A DNA stretch of 64,000 bases from NCBI RefSeq assembly GCF_003012815.1, contig NZ_PXYJ01000001.1, positions 186,001 to 250,000 on the forward strand. The letters are read 5' to 3'. The translations under genes were made by a program, and so were the position numbers. Source of the stretch: Allosphingosinicella vermicomposti. Lineage in GTDB: Bacteria > Pseudomonadota > Alphaproteobacteria > Sphingomonadales > Sphingomonadaceae. The notes under the pieces are model-generated. The model did not search any database. It saw nothing but the letters and a program-made list of their open reading frames with translations, and was not told the DNA's origin. Shown here piece by piece: positions 16,900 to 28,179 of the stretch (position 1 is the first letter of the stretch; every line of letters starts with the position of its first letter).

Positions 16900-18494
16900 T
16901 GGAATTTTCGCGCTGGAAGGTTTGGGGCATCAGCCTCGTCTGCCTGATCGGTATTCTCTTCGCGATCCCGAGCTTGCTTCCCGACCGGGTGGCAAGCCAG
17001 ATGCCGTCCTGGATGCCGAGTGCGCGGATCAGCTTCGGCCTCGATCTCGCCGGCGGTAGCCAGCTGCTGCTCGAAGCCGATACCAAGGATGTCGCGACTC
17101 AGCGCATTGCGACGATGGAAGAAACCATCCGCGCCGAAATGCGCCGCGCCTCGCCGCGTATCGAGATTGGCGATATCTCGACATCCGGCGGACGCCTTGC
17201 CTTCATGGTGCGCAATCCTGCGCAGGTCGATGCGGCCGTCGAGCTCGTCCGCTCGCTCACCCAGCCCGCGGGCCTGACCGGCCAGCGCGACTGGACGGTG
17301 AACGTCGTCGATACCAGCCGCATCGTCATCCAGCCGACCGAAGCGGGCATTAATGCCGCCTTGAACCAGGCGATGGATACGGCACGCGAGGTCGTTTACA
17401 ATCGCGTCGATCCGGATGGAACGAAGGAAGTGACCGTCATCCGCCAGGGCGACGATCGCATCCTCGTCCAGGTGCCCGGTCTTCAGGATCCGGAAGGATT
17501 GAAGGCTCTGCTCGGCAAAACGGCGCGGCTCGACTTCAAGCTTGTCGATCTCACCGCCGATCCGGCGCAGGTGGCTCAGGGCCGCGCACCGGTCGGCAGC
17601 CAGGTTCTGCCTTATCCGGAGAGCGCAGCAGGACGTATTGCCGTGCAACGCCGCGCGATGGTAACCGGCGACCAACTGGTCGATGCTCAGCAGGGCTATG
17701 ACCAGACCACCAACGAACCGGTCGTGAATATCCGCTTCGACGGATCGGGCGGGCGCCGTTTCGCCAAGGTGACGCAGGACAATGTCGGCAAGCCGTTCGC
17801 GATCATTCTCGACGACGTCGTGTTGTCGGCCCCGAACATCAACGAACCGATCCTTGGCGGTTCAGCGCAGATCAGCGGCAATTTCACCGTAGAGAGCGCA
17901 AACCAACTCGCCATTTCGCTCCGCTCCGGCAAATTGCCGGTCGAGTTGAAGGTGATCGAGGAGCGCACCGTCGGTCCGGAACTCGGCGCCGATTCGGTAA
18001 AATCGGGCGCGATCGCGTCAATCATCGCCACGGCTGCGGTTATCGCCTTCATGCTCGTCACTTATGGGCGCTTCGGCGTCTATGCGACGCTCGCCTTGGT
18101 GCTGAACGCCTTCCTCATCCTTGCCGTCATGGCGATATTCAACGCGTCGCTCACCTTGCCCGGCATTGCCGGCTTCGTGCTGACGATCGGCGCGGCGGTA
18201 GACGCTAATGTGCTGATCAATGAGCGCATACGCGAGGAGTTGAAGCGAGGGCGACGAATCCTCGACGCGATCGACACCGGCTACAAGGAAGCATCGACCG
18301 CCATTTTCGACGCGAACATCACCAACGTGATTGCGGCGGTTCTGATGTACTATTTCGGCTCGGGTCCGGTGCGCGGCTTCGCCACCGTTCTCATGATCGG
18401 CATCGTCACCTCCGTCTTTACCGCGGTCAATTTCACGCGGATGCTCGTTACGCTCTGGGTGCGCCGCGCGCGGCCGAGGGAACTCCACATATGA
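16899..18494 (+). CDS. secD: Protein translocase subunit SecD
   Basis: The 531-residue protein has a first membrane helix at about 5-25 and the conserved FGLDLAGGSQLLLE just after. It has a large periplasmic P1 domain and five C-terminal helices with GFVLTIGAAVDANVLINERIREEL. SecD uses the proton motive force with SecF to pull secretory proteins through SecYEG. It is coupled to yajC by TGATG. A palindromic repeat separates it from secF. Confidence 0.97.
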   Translation: MEFSRWKVWGISLVCLIGILFAIPSLLPDRVASQMPSWMPSARISFGLDLAGGSQLLLEADTKDVATQRIATMEETIRAEMRRASPRIEIGDISTSGGRLAFMVRNPAQVDAAVELVRSLTQPAGLTGQRDWTVNVVDTSRIVIQPTEAGINAALNQAMDTAREVVYNRVDPDGTKEVTVIRQGDDRILVQVPGLQDPEGLKALLGKTARLDFKLVDLTADPAQVAQGRAPVGSQVLPYPESAAGRIAVQRRAMVTGDQLVDAQQGYDQTTNEPVVNIRFDGSGGRRFAKVTQDNVGKPFAIILDDVVLSAPNINEPILGGSAQISGNFTVESANQLAISLRSGKLPVELKVIEERTVGPELGADSVKSGAIASIIATAAVIAFMLVTYGRFGVYATLALVLNAFLILAVMAIFNASLTLPGIAGFVLTIGAAVDANVLINERIREELKRGRRILDAIDTGYKEASTAIFDANITNVIAAVLMYYFGSGPVRGFATVLMIGIVTSVFTAVNFTRMLVTLWVRRARPRELHI

Positions 18495-18504
18495 AACCCC
18501 TGAT

Positions 18505-18601
18505 CGTCATACCGGCGAAAGCCGGTATCTCCGGACGAACGGGCGCGATGCCAGTCATTGCGCCAGTCCTCGCTGAGACCCTGGCCTTCGCCGGGGTGAC
18601 G
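18505..18601. repeat. Intergenic palindromic repeat, family A (copy 3), between secD and secF
   Basis: A left arm of the type CGTCATACCGGCGAAAGCCG is followed by a weaker right arm GCCTTCGCCGGGGTGACG. It fills most of the gap between secD and secF. Confidence 0.8.
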
Positions 18602-18612
18602 GGAGAAAGATA

Positions 18613-19575
18613 ATGCGCCTTTTGAAGCTGGTTCCCGACAATACCAATATCGATTTCATGCGCTGGCGGACGGTCGGGCTTGTCCTCTCGCTCCTCATCA
18701 CCATCGCATCGATCGGCCTTGTCGCGACGCGCGGGCTCAATCTCGGCGTCGACTTTGTCGGCGGCCAGATGCTGCGCGTGTCGTTCAGCGAACCGGTGGA
18801 GATCGATACGCTCCGCGACCGGATCGAAGCGCTCAATCATGGCGACGCGACGATTCAGGAATTTGGCGGACCGCAAACCATCTCGATCCGCCTGCCGCTT
18901 CCCGAAGGCGGCGAAGCGGCAGCCAATGCGGCGGCGGAGCAGGTGAAGGACGTCGTCTCGAAGGAATATCCGTCCGCACGGTTCGATGCGGTGGAAACCG
19001 TGTCGGGGAAAGTGTCGGGTGAACTTTTCCGATCCGGCGCGCTTGCCATCGGCCTCGCCATGCTCGGCATCGCCATTTACATCTGGTTCCGCTTCGAATG
19101 GCAGTTCGGCGTCGGGGCGCTCACCACATTGTTTCACGACGTCGTCGTGACTTTGGGCTTCTTCGCGCTGACCCAATTGGAGTTCAACCTGAACGTCGTC
19201 GCGGCGATTCTCACCATCGTTGGCTATTCGCTGAACGATACGGTGGTGATCTACGACCGTATCCGCGAGAATCTTCGAAAATACCGCAAGATGGAAACCG
19301 TGCCGATGCTCAATGTTTCGCTGAACGAGACGTTGTCGCGCACGGTCGTCACCAGCCTGTCGATCATGCTCGCGCTCGCGATGCTGCTGATCTTTGGGCC
19401 CGACGTGATCTTCGGCCTCACCATCGCGATCTTCATCGGCATTTTCGTCGGCACCTATTCGTCTATCTATATCTCGTCGCCGATCCTGGTGGCCTTGAAG
19501 GTCGGACCCGACAGCTTCATTGCCAAGGCGGCGCCCGTCGGCGAACAGGCCGGATCGCGTAACGAAGGCTATTGA
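18613..19575 (+). CDS. secF: Protein translocase subunit SecF
   Basis: The 320-residue protein has the SecF N-terminal signature LNLGVDFVGGQMLRVSF after the first helix. The C-terminal helix bundle carries VGYSLNDTVVIYDRIRENL and SLNETLSRTVVTS. It acts with SecD in the inner membrane. GAGAAAGATA precedes the ATG. It is followed by a Mth938-like gene within a few bases. Confidence 0.97.
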   Translation: MRLLKLVPDNTNIDFMRWRTVGLVLSLLITIASIGLVATRGLNLGVDFVGGQMLRVSFSEPVEIDTLRDRIEALNHGDATIQEFGGPQTISIRLPLPEGGEAAANAAAEQVKDVVSKEYPSARFDAVETVSGKVSGELFRSGALAIGLAMLGIAIYIWFRFEWQFGVGALTTLFHDVVVTLGFFALTQLEFNLNVVAAILTIVGYSLNDTVVIYDRIRENLRKYRKMETVPMLNVSLNETLSRTVVTSLSIMLALAMLLIFGPDVIFGLTIAIFIGIFVGTYSSIYISSPILVALKVGPDSFIAKAAPVGEQAGSRNEGY

Positions 19576-19580
19576 GGGCG

Positions 19581-19955
19581 ATGCCGCGCTTCACTCAGGA
19601 TGACGCGGCATCGGGCCCCCTCGTCACCGGCTTTGCCGAAGGGAAGTTCATCGTCAGCGGCGGCATCATCGGCTCCGTGTTGATGACGCCGGAATGGGCG
19701 GAAGAATGGGCGCCGCCACCGCTCGACATGCTTGCAGCTGACCATATAGCACCATTGCTTGGCCTCCAGCCGCAGCCTGAATTCCTCATCCTAGGCACCG
19801 GCCCCGCTATGGCCTTTCCGCCCCGCGCCTTCGTCAAGGCTCTCGAAGCGCAGGGCATCGGTGTCGAGGCGATGGACAGCAAGGCCGCCGCCCGCACCTG
19901 GGGCATGCTCCGCGGGGAAGGCCGCTGGATCGCCGCGGCCCTGATGCCGCTCTAA
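19581..19955 (+). CDS. Mth938-like domain (DUF498) protein
   Basis: The 124-residue protein fits the small Mth938-like/DUF498 family, related to NDUFAF3. FLILGTGPAMAFPP and the later LEAQGIGVEAMDSKAAARTWGML are typical. ATG at 19581 was chosen over the TTG at 19572 that overlaps the secF stop. Alphaproteobacterial members often follow secDF. The biochemical role in bacteria is not established. Confidence 0.85.
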   Translation: MPRFTQDDAASGPLVTGFAEGKFIVSGGIIGSVLMTPEWAEEWAPPPLDMLAADHIAPLLGLQPQPEFLILGTGPAMAFPPRAFVKALEAQGIGVEAMDSKAAARTWGMLRGEGRWIAAALMPL

Positions 19956-19972
19956 CAACGGCTCGCCGCCGA

Positions 19973-20335
19973 TCAGAGAAGCAAGCTGATAACGCTGGTG
20001 ATGAGCCGCGTCGTTGGATCGACGACATAGATCCGATCCTCGTCATAATAATAGCGGTAGCGGTCGGGATCGTAGCTGCCGATCCGGTCGCGGTAGCGCT
20101 CGGGCACCGCGACGTAGCGATAGCCGGATGGCAGGCGATCGCCCTGGCCGTAGATTTTCCGCGCCTGACCCGGCGGCAAGCAGCCATTGTTTTTCTTAGC
20201 GAGACCCGGCGGGCACGCTTTGCCATGGCCATAAGCATGATTCCCGTGGCCCTTGCCGTGTCCTTGCGCGACGGCGGCCGTGGCGGTCGATATCGTCAAG
20301 GCAGCAAGACCGGCCATCATCATTGCCTTACGCAT
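19973..20335 (-). CDS. Small secreted protein, RcnB-like C-terminal region (weak)
   Basis: The 120-residue protein has a signal peptide of about 23 residues ending AVAQ. A His/Gly-rich stretch GHGKGHGNHAYGHGK is followed by CPPGLAKKNNGCLPPGQARK and a Tyr/Arg/Asp-rich tail ending in a hydrophobic segment. The PPGxAKK pattern occurs in several small periplasmic proteins, some annotated RcnB-like or CigR-like. No firm function can be given. An exact EcfG-type promoter lies 36-60 bases upstream, so it is probably a general stress response gene. Confidence 0.75.
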   Translation of the reverse strand: MRKAMMMAGLAALTISTATAAVAQGHGKGHGNHAYGHGKACPPGLAKKNNGCLPPGQARKIYGQGDRLPSGYRYVAVPERYRDRIGSYDPDRYRYYYDEDRIYVVDPTTRLITSVISLLL

Positions 20336-20370
20336 ACGTTTCTCCTGACATTTCTGTCCCGGACGGTTTA

Positions 20371-20395
20371 AACGGGCAGTGGCGGCGCGCGTTCC
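20371..20395 (-). promoter_or_regulatory. EcfG (general stress sigma factor) promoter
   Basis: On the minus strand GGAAC and CGTT are separated by exactly 16 bases. This matches the alphaproteobacterial EcfG consensus GGAAC-N16/17-CGTT. The -10 element lies 36 bases before the ATG of the small secreted protein at 20335. Confidence 0.78.
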
Positions 20396-20422
20396 GCCTG
20401 CCCGCCAGCTTGTGTATCGTGA

Positions 20423-21508
<1,086 letters not shown>

Positions 21509-21512
21509 GAGG

Positions 21513-21632
21513 CGTCGCCCCGGGCCGGGCCCCATCAAAGTACTACTTTGATGGGAATTCCCGCAAGCCGGGGTCTCGTCGGGAAGGGCTGCGGCCCTTC
21601 GCATGGAGATGCCGGTTTCCACCGGCGTGACG
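21513..21632. repeat. Diverged family A palindrome with a small inner hairpin
   Basis: The outer arms resemble CGTCGCCCCGG and CCGGCGTGACGG. Inside lies a separate perfect hairpin, CCCATCAAAGT/ACTTTGATGGG (21531-21554). It fills the gap between mdh and sucD, the place where sucC might be expected. Confidence 0.6.
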
Positions 21633-21647
21633 GAATAGGGACAGAGT

Positions 21648-22532
21648 ATGAGCATTCTCGTCAACAAGAATACCAAGGTCATCACGCAGGGTTTTACCGG
21701 CGCTCAAGGGACGTTCCATTCGGAGCAAGCGATTGCTTATGGCACGCAGGTTGTCGGCGGCGTGACACCGGGCAAGGGCGGGCAGACGCATATCGGTTTG
21801 CCCGTGTTCAACACGGTCGATGAGGCGGTGAAGGCGACCGGCGCCGACGCGTCCGTCATCTACGTTCCGCCGCCCTTCGCGGCCGACTCGATCCTCGAGG
21901 CGATCGACGCGGAAGTGCCGCTTATCGTCTGCATCACCGAAGGCATTCCGGTGCTCGACATGGTGAAGGTGAAGCGGGCGCTTTCCGGTTCCAAGTCGCG
22001 CCTCATCGGGCCGAACTGCCCGGGCGTTCTGACGCCGAACGAGTGCAAGATCGGCATCATGCCGGGCAACATCTTCTCCAAGGGCAGCGTCGGCGTCGTG
22101 TCGCGTTCGGGCACGCTCACTTATGAAGCGGTGTTCCAGACGACGAACGAAGGCCTGGGCCAGACCACGGCCGTCGGCATCGGCGGCGATCCGGTCAACG
22201 GCACCAACTTCATCGACGTGCTCGAGCTGTTCCTTGCCGACGATGAAACCAAGTCGATCATCATGATCGGCGAAATCGGTGGATCGGCCGAAGAGGAAGC
22301 GGCGCAGTTCATTGCCGATGAGGCGAAGCGCGGCCGCAAGAAGCCGATGGTTGGCTTCATTGCGGGCCTCACGGCGCCTCCGGGCCGCCGTATGGGCCAT
22401 GCCGGCGCGATCGTATCGGGCGGCCAGGGCGGCGCCGAAGACAAGATCGCCGCCATGGAAGCGGCTGGAATTCGCGTCTCCCCAAGCCCATCTGAGCTTG
22501 GCAAGACTTTGGCCGAAGTCCTCAAGGGCTAA
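21648..22532 (+). CDS. sucD: Succinate-CoA ligase (ADP-forming) alpha subunit
   Basis: The 294-residue protein has the CoA-binding N-terminal Rossmann domain ([19 protein letters not shown]) and [11 protein letters not shown]. The active-site His segment is [17 protein letters not shown], where the His is phosphorylated. It makes succinate and ATP from succinyl-CoA together with a beta subunit. No sucC lies next to it here; it sits directly between mdh and sucA. Confidence 0.96.
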   Translation: MSILVNKNTKVITQGFTGAQGTFHSEQAIAYGTQVVGGVTPGKGGQTHIGLPVFNTVDEAVKATGADASVIYVPPPFAADSILEAIDAEVPLIVCITEGIPVLDMVKVKRALSGSKSRLIGPNCPGVLTPNECKIGIMPGNIFSKGSVGVVSRSGTLTYEAVFQTTNEGLGQTTAVGIGGDPVNGTNFIDVLELFLADDETKSIIMIGEIGGSAEEEAAQFIADEAKRGRKKPMVGFIAGLTAPPGRRMGHAGAIVSGGQGGAEDKIAAMEAAGIRVSPSPSELGKTLAEVLKG

Positions 22533-22582
22533 CCGGCGGGTAAGACTAGGCGCTTACAAATAGGCGCATGACGGGAAAGACG

Positions 22583-25384
22583 ATGAGCGTGGACATGTTC
22601 GGTGACAGCGAACCGGAGCAAGGCCCCAGTTGGGCGCGTGACAACTGGCCGCTGACGCAGCTCGACGAGGTCAATCAGGGCCTCGATCCCACGCTCATGG
22701 CGATCGAGAAAATGCCGGCCAAGGCGCGCGCTGCCGCGACCGCCGCAGGCAAGTCCGACGCCGAAGTGCAGCAGGCCGCCGACGACAGCATCCGCGCGAT
22801 GATGCTGATCCGCACCTACCGTGTGCGCGGCCACCTTGCCGCCAATCTTGATCCGCTGGGCCTCACCAAGCGCGAACTTCCCGCCGACCTGACGCCGGAA
22901 TTTCACGGCTTTACCGGCGCTGCGCTCGACCGCCCTATCTATCTTGGCGGCAATCTCGGCTTTGAATATGCCACGGTGCGCGAGCTCGTCGCGTGCCTGC
23001 AGGCCAATTATTGCGGCAATGTTGGCCTGGAGTACATGCACATCAACGACCTGGAGGAGCGCCGCTTCCTTCAGGAGCGGATGGAAGGCAAGGACGCCGA
23101 AATCCACTTCACCCCCGAAGGCAAGCAGGCCATCCTCGCCAAGGTGATCCAGGGCGAGCAGTGGGAACGCTTCCTCGCCAAGAAATATGTCGGCACGAAG
23201 CGCTTCGGGCTCGACGGCGGGGAATCGATGATCCCCGCGCTCGAAAGCGTCATCAAATATGGCGGCCAATATGGCGTGCGCGAAATCGTGTTCGGCATGG
23301 CGCACCGTGGCCGCCTCAACGTCCTCGCCAATGTGATGGGCAAGCCCTATCGCGCCATTTTCAACGAATTTGCGGGCGGCGCTTCTAACCCGGCCGATGT
23401 CGGCGGATCGGGCGACGTCAAATATCACCTCGGCACCTCCACCGATCGCGAATTTGACGGGATCAAGGTGCATATGTCGCTAGTTCCCAATCCCAGCCAT
23501 CTGGAGGCCGTCGATCCGGTCGTGCTCGGCAAGGTGCGCGCCATTCAAACGATGATGGGCGACGTGGAAGGCGACAAGGTTCTTCCCGTTCTGCTCCACG
23601 GTGACGCAGCCTTCGCGGGGCAGGGCATCGTTGCGGAATGTTTCGGCTTTTCCGGCCTTCCGGGCTACGCCACCGGCGGCACGATCCATTTCGTGATTAA
23701 CAATCAGGTGGGCTTCACCACCTCACCGCAATTCGCGCGTTCGTCGCCTTATCCGTCGGACATCGCGAAGAGCGTTCAGGCGCCGATCCTGCATGTGAAT
23801 GGCGACGATCCCGAAGCGGTGACCTTCGCCTGCAAGCTCGCCATCGAATATCGCCAGCAGTTCAACCGCGACATCGTGATCGACATGTGGTGCTATCGCC
23901 GCTTCGGCCACAATGAGGGCGACGAGCCGAGCTTCACCCAGCCGGTCATGTATGCCGCGATCCGCCAGCATCCGCCGATTTCCGACATCTATGCCAAAAG
24001 GCTGATCGAGGAGAAGGTGGTCGATCAAGCCTGGGTCGACGATCAGGTTGGCCAGTTCACGGCGCTTCTCGAAGGCGAGTTTGAGGCCGCGAAATCCTAT
24101 CTGCCGAACAAGGCGGATTGGTTCGAGGGCCGCTGGGCGGGCTTCAACAAGCCGGGCACGCCGGAGACCGAGCGCCGCAACACTTCGACCGCGATCAGCG
24201 AGGATGAGCTCAAGACGCTCGGCCAGACGCTAACCACGGTTCCGGAAGGCGTCGAGGTTCACAAGACGCTGCACCGCATTCTCGACGCGAAGAAGGAAAT
24301 GTTCGCATCCGGCGCCAATTTCGATTGGGCGACGGGCGAGGCTTTGGCTTTTGGCGCGCTGATGGGGGCCGGCTATAATATCCGCCTTTCGGGCCAGGAT
24401 TCAGGGCGCGGCACGTTCAGTCACCGCCATTCCGTTTGGGTCGACCAAAAGAATGGCGAGAAGTTCGTGCCGCTGACCCAGATTGAGGGTGGCCGGTTCG
24501 AAGTGCGGGATAGCCCGCTCTCCGAATTCGGCGTGCTGGGCTTCGAATATGGCTATGCGCTGACCGACCCGAAGACGCTCGTTCTTTGGGAAGGCCAGTT
24601 CGGCGATTTCGCGAACGGCGCGCAGGTGATGATCGACCAGTTCATCGCGGCGGGCGAAGCGAAGTGGCTGCGGGCCAACGGGCTCGTGATGCTGCTGCCG
24701 CACGGTTATGAGGGGCAGGGCCCCGAGCATAGCTCCGCGCGTCCGGAGCGTTATCTGCAGCTCTGCGCCGAAGACAATATGCAGGTTGCGAACTGCACGA
24801 CCCCGGCGAATTATTTCCACATCTTGCGCCGCCAGATGCTGCGTCCGTTCCGTAAACCCCTCATCATGATGACGCCAAAATCGCTGCTGCGGCACAAGGC
24901 GGCGGTGTCGAGCGCGGCCGATTTTACCGGCGAGAGCCACTTCATGCGGATCCTCTCCGATCCGTCGGCGCCGGCGGACAAGGATGTGAAGCGGCTGGTG
25001 CTGTGTTCGGGCAAGGTCGCCTATGATCTGATCGACGCGCGCGACAAAGCGGGCGACAAGAATACCGCGATCGTCCGCATTGAGCAGCTCTATCCCTTCC
25101 CGTCCGAGCCGCTCGTTGCGCGGTTGAAGCGGATGGCGAATGTGGAAGAAGTGGTATGGGCGCAGGAAGAGCCGAAGAATAACGGCTATTGGTTCTTCGT
25201 CCGCGACTATATCGAACAATGCCTCGGCCAAGCGGGCGTGAAACCGCAGCGCCCGGCCTATGCGGGCCGCGCGGCGGCGGCATCCCCGGCGACGGGGCTC
25301 GCTAAGCGCCATGCGGCGGAACAGGCGGCTTTGATCGCCGAAGCACTGGGACACAATGCACCCGAACAACGTAAAGCGGGGTAA
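22583..25384 (+). CDS. sucA: 2-oxoglutarate dehydrogenase E1 component
   Basis: The 933-residue protein (938 if the ATG at 22568 is used) has the E1o features. These are GMAHRGRLNVLANVMGKP, the thiamine diphosphate-binding region around HGDAAFAGQGIVAE and INNQVGFTT, and the C-terminal transketolase half with LLPHGYEGQGPEHSSARPER. The start at 22583 was chosen because GGAAAG lies five bases upstream. It decarboxylates 2-oxoglutarate and passes the succinyl group to the lipoyl domain of SucB. Confidence 0.96.
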   Translation: MSVDMFGDSEPEQGPSWARDNWPLTQLDEVNQGLDPTLMAIEKMPAKARAAATAAGKSDAEVQQAADDSIRAMMLIRTYRVRGHLAANLDPLGLTKRELPADLTPEFHGFTGAALDRPIYLGGNLGFEYATVRELVACLQANYCGNVGLEYMHINDLEERRFLQERMEGKDAEIHFTPEGKQAILAKVIQGEQWERFLAKKYVGTKRFGLDGGESMIPALESVIKYGGQYGVREIVFGMAHRGRLNVLANVMGKPYRAIFNEFAGGASNPADVGGSGDVKYHLGTSTDREFDGIKVHMSLVPNPSHLEAVDPVVLGKVRAIQTMMGDVEGDKVLPVLLHGDAAFAGQGIVAECFGFSGLPGYATGGTIHFVINNQVGFTTSPQFARSSPYPSDIAKSVQAPILHVNGDDPEAVTFACKLAIEYRQQFNRDIVIDMWCYRRFGHNEGDEPSFTQPVMYAAIRQHPPISDIYAKRLIEEKVVDQAWVDDQVGQFTALLEGEFEAAKSYLPNKADWFEGRWAGFNKPGTPETERRNTSTAISEDELKTLGQTLTTVPEGVEVHKTLHRILDAKKEMFASGANFDWATGEALAFGALMGAGYNIRLSGQDSGRGTFSHRHSVWVDQKNGEKFVPLTQIEGGRFEVRDSPLSEFGVLGFEYGYALTDPKTLVLWEGQFGDFANGAQVMIDQFIAAGEAKWLRANGLVMLLPHGYEGQGPEHSSARPERYLQLCAEDNMQVANCTTPANYFHILRRQMLRPFRKPLIMMTPKSLLRHKAAVSSAADFTGESHFMRILSDPSAPADKDVKRLVLCSGKVAYDLIDARDKAGDKNTAIVRIEQLYPFPSEPLVARLKRMANVEEVVWAQEEPKNNGYWFFVRDYIEQCLGQAGVKPQRPAYAGRAAAASPATGLAKRHAAEQAALIAEALGHNAPEQRKAG

Positions 25385-25393
25385 GGAAAGACA

Positions 25394-26668
25394 ATGGCGA
25401 CCGACGTAACCGTCCCCACTCTGGGTGAATCGATCACCGAAGCGACGCTCGGACAATGGCTGAAGAAGCCCGGCGAGCCTGTGAAGGCCGACGAGCCGAT
25501 CGCGAGCCTGGAAACCGACAAGGTCGCGGTGGAAGTGCCCGCGCCCGTTGCGGGCGTGATGGGCGATCAGGTGGTCGCGGAAGGCGATACCGTTCAGGTG
25601 GGCGCGCTGATCGGACGGATCGAAGCGGGTTCGGGTGCTGCTGTTGCTCCGGCTCCCGCCGCTCAGCCGCAGGCCGCTGCGGCGCCCGCGCAAGTGGCTG
25701 CCACACCGGTGAACCCGCAAGGCGCGGGCGAGAATATCCAGCTTCGTAACGCGGCCGATGCGTCGCAGGGCGATAGCAGCCTCACCCTTTCCCCGGCGGT
25801 GCGCCGCCTGGTTCTGGAGCACGGCCTCGATCCCTCGAAGATCAAGGGCACCGGCAAGGACGGGCGCCTGACGAAGGACGACGTGCTCGCCGCCGCACAG
25901 AACCAGACCGCGAAGGCCGCTCCGGCCCCGTCCGCTACGCCGCAGGCCGCTGCGCCTGCGACGAGCGAGCGCAAGGAAGAGCGTGTGCGCATGACGCGCC
26001 TGCGCCAGACCATCGCCAAGCGTCTAAAGGAAGCGCAGAATACCGCCGCGCTTCTTACCACCTTCAACGACCTCGACATGTCGGCGGTCATGGAGGCACG
26101 GGCCAAATATAAGGATCTGTTCGAGAAGAAGCACCAGGTCCGCCTTGGCTTCATGGGCTTCTTCGTAAAGGCGGCGGCATTGGCCGCCCGCGACGTTCCT
26201 TCCGTCAATGCCTATATCGAAGGCGACGAGATCGTCTATCACGACTATCTCGACGTGTCGGTCGCCGTGTCGGCGCCCAACGGCCTCGTCGTTCCGGTGA
26301 TCCGCAACGCCGACAAGATGAGCTTCGCGGAGATCGAGAAGACGATCGCGGACTTCGGCAAGCGCGCCAAGGAGGGCACGCTCAGCATGGACGATATGAA
26401 GGGCGGCACCTTCACCATCTCCAATGGCGGCGTATTCGGTTCGCTCCTGTCGACCCCGATCATCAACCCGCCGCAATCGGCCGTGCTCGGCATGCACCGG
26501 ATCGAGGAACGGCCGGTGGTGCGCAACGGCGAGATCGTGATCCGTCCGATGATGTATCTGGCATTGAGCTACGACCACCGCCTGGTCGACGGCCGCGAGG
26601 CGGTGACCTTCCTCGTCCGCATGAAGGAAGCGCTGGAAGATCCGACGCGGTTGCTGATCGATTTGTAA
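25394..26668 (+). CDS. sucB: 2-oxoglutarate dehydrogenase E2, dihydrolipoyl succinyltransferase
   Basis: The 424-residue protein has an N-terminal lipoyl domain with lipoyl-lysine motif ETDKVAVEV, an Ala/Pro-rich linker, a peripheral-subunit-binding domain ([20 protein letters not shown]) and a catalytic domain with [13 protein letters not shown]. One lipoyl domain is the usual number for this enzyme. It begins nine bases after sucA behind AAGGAAAG. A family A palindrome separates it from lpd. Confidence 0.96.
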   Translation: MATDVTVPTLGESITEATLGQWLKKPGEPVKADEPIASLETDKVAVEVPAPVAGVMGDQVVAEGDTVQVGALIGRIEAGSGAAVAPAPAAQPQAAAAPAQVAATPVNPQGAGENIQLRNAADASQGDSSLTLSPAVRRLVLEHGLDPSKIKGTGKDGRLTKDDVLAAAQNQTAKAAPAPSATPQAAAPATSERKEERVRMTRLRQTIAKRLKEAQNTAALLTTFNDLDMSAVMEARAKYKDLFEKKHQVRLGFMGFFVKAAALAARDVPSVNAYIEGDEIVYHDYLDVSVAVSAPNGLVVPVIRNADKMSFAEIEKTIADFGKRAKEGTLSMDDMKGGTFTISNGGVFGSLLSTPIINPPQSAVLGMHRIEERPVVRNGEIVIRPMMYLALSYDHRLVDGREAVTFLVRMKEALEDPTRLLIDL

Positions 26669-26673
26669 TTCAC

Positions 26674-26755
26674 CGTCACCCCGGCGCCAAGCCGGGGTCT
26701 CATGACGAGCCGGCGCGATAGCCGGGACGAGATTCCGGCTTTCGCCGGAATGACG
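26674..26755. repeat. Intergenic palindromic repeat, family A (copy 4), between sucB and lpd
   Basis: The left arm CGTCACCCCGGCGCCAAGCC and right arm GGCTTTCGCCGGAATGACG frame a third inner half-arm. The element fills the sucB-lpd gap. Confidence 0.82.
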
Positions 26756-26770
26756 TTGAGAGGATGTAAG

Positions 26771-28165
26771 ATGGCTGACTATGATTTCGACGTTCTGGTG
26801 ATCGGCGCGGGGCCGGGCGGTTATGTCGCGGCGATCCGGGCGGCGCAGCTGGGCCTGAAGACGGCGTGTGCGGAAAGTCGCGAGACGCTGGGCGGCACCT
26901 GCCTCAATGTCGGCTGTATTCCATCCAAGGCGCTGCTTCATGCATCGGAATTGTTTGCCGAAGCCAATTCGGGCGCGCTCGCCAAATATGGCGTGAAGGC
27001 GGAGAAGGTTAGCCTCGACCTCGATGCGATGCACAAGCAGCGCACGGACGCGGTGACCGGCCTCACCGGCGGCATCGAATTCCTGTTCAAGAAAAACAAG
27101 GTCGAATGGTTGAAGGGCCTTGCCACCTTCACCGGCAAGGACACGGTGGACGTCGCGGGCCGCACGGTGCGCGCGAAGAATATCGTCATCGCGACGGGTT
27201 CGTCAGTGACGCCGCTGCCGGGTGTCGAGATCGACCATAAGGTCGTCGTCGATTCCACCAGCGCGCTTGAGCTTCCCAAGGTGCCGGAGCATCTCGTCGT
27301 CATCGGCGGCGGCGTGATCGGGCTGGAGCTCGGTTCGGTGTGGAAGCGCCTTGGCGCCAAGGTCACCGTGGTCGAATATCTCGACCAGATCCTTCCCGGC
27401 ATGGACGGCGAAGTCCGCAAGGAAGCCGCGAAGATCTTCAAACGCCAAGGCTTCGAGATGAAGACCTCGACCAAGGTTACGGGCGTGAAGGTGAATGGCG
27501 GCAAGGCGACCGTCAGCGTCGAGCCCGCCGCTGGCGGTGCCGCAGAAACCATTGAAGCGGACGTGGTGTTGGTCGCCATCGGCCGCCGTCCGAACACGGA
27601 AAGCCTGGGCCTCGACAAGGCGGGCCTCGCGGTCAACCAGCGCGGCCAGATCGAAACCGACCACGATTTCGCGACCAAGATGCCGGGAATCTGGGCGATT
27701 GGCGACGTGATCCCGGGCCCGATGCTCGCCCACAAGGCGGAAGATGAAGGCATTGCGGTGGCGGAGAATATTGCGGGCCTTACCGGCATCGTGAACCACG
27801 ACGTCATCCCGTCGGTCGTCTATACCCACCCGGAAATCGCCGGCGTCGGCCTCACCGAAGAGCAGGCGAAGGAAAAGGGCGAGGTGAAGGTCGGCAAGTT
27901 CCCGATGATGGCGAACAGCCGCGCCAAGGCGATCAACGACACGGACGGTTTCGTGAAGATCATTGCCGACGCCAAGACCGACCGTGTGCTCGGCGTCCAC
28001 ATCGTCTCATCGGTCGCGGGCACGATGATCGCCCAGGCCGCACAGGCGATGGAATTCGGCGCGACGAGCGAGGACATCGCCTACACCTGCCACGCGCACC
28101 CGACCCATTCGGAAGCGCTGAAGGAAGCCGCGATGGCGGTGACGGGCAAGCCGATCCACATCTGA
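26771..28165 (+). CDS. lpd: Dihydrolipoyl dehydrogenase (E3) of the 2-oxoglutarate complex
   Basis: The 464-residue flavoprotein has FAD motif VIGAGPGGYVAAIRAAQLG, the redox disulfide in GGTCLNVGCIPSKALLH, a second GxGxxG for NAD (VVIGGGVIGLELGS) and the C-terminal active-site CHAHPTHSEAL. It reoxidises dihydrolipoamide. Its place behind sucAB ties it to the 2-oxoglutarate complex; a second E3 gene lies at 50514-51911 with the pyruvate dehydrogenase E2. Confidence 0.96.
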   Translation: MADYDFDVLVIGAGPGGYVAAIRAAQLGLKTACAESRETLGGTCLNVGCIPSKALLHASELFAEANSGALAKYGVKAEKVSLDLDAMHKQRTDAVTGLTGGIEFLFKKNKVEWLKGLATFTGKDTVDVAGRTVRAKNIVIATGSSVTPLPGVEIDHKVVVDSTSALELPKVPEHLVVIGGGVIGLELGSVWKRLGAKVTVVEYLDQILPGMDGEVRKEAAKIFKRQGFEMKTSTKVTGVKVNGGKATVSVEPAAGGAAETIEADVVLVAIGRRPNTESLGLDKAGLAVNQRGQIETDHDFATKMPGIWAIGDVIPGPMLAHKAEDEGIAVAENIAGLTGIVNHDVIPSVVYTHPEIAGVGLTEEQAKEKGEVKVGKFPMMANSRAKAINDTDGFVKIIADAKTDRVLGVHIVSSVAGTMIAQAAQAMEFGATSEDIAYTCHAHPTHSEALKEAAMAVTGKPIHI

Positions 28166-28179
28166 CCCTCAGGCTTCCG

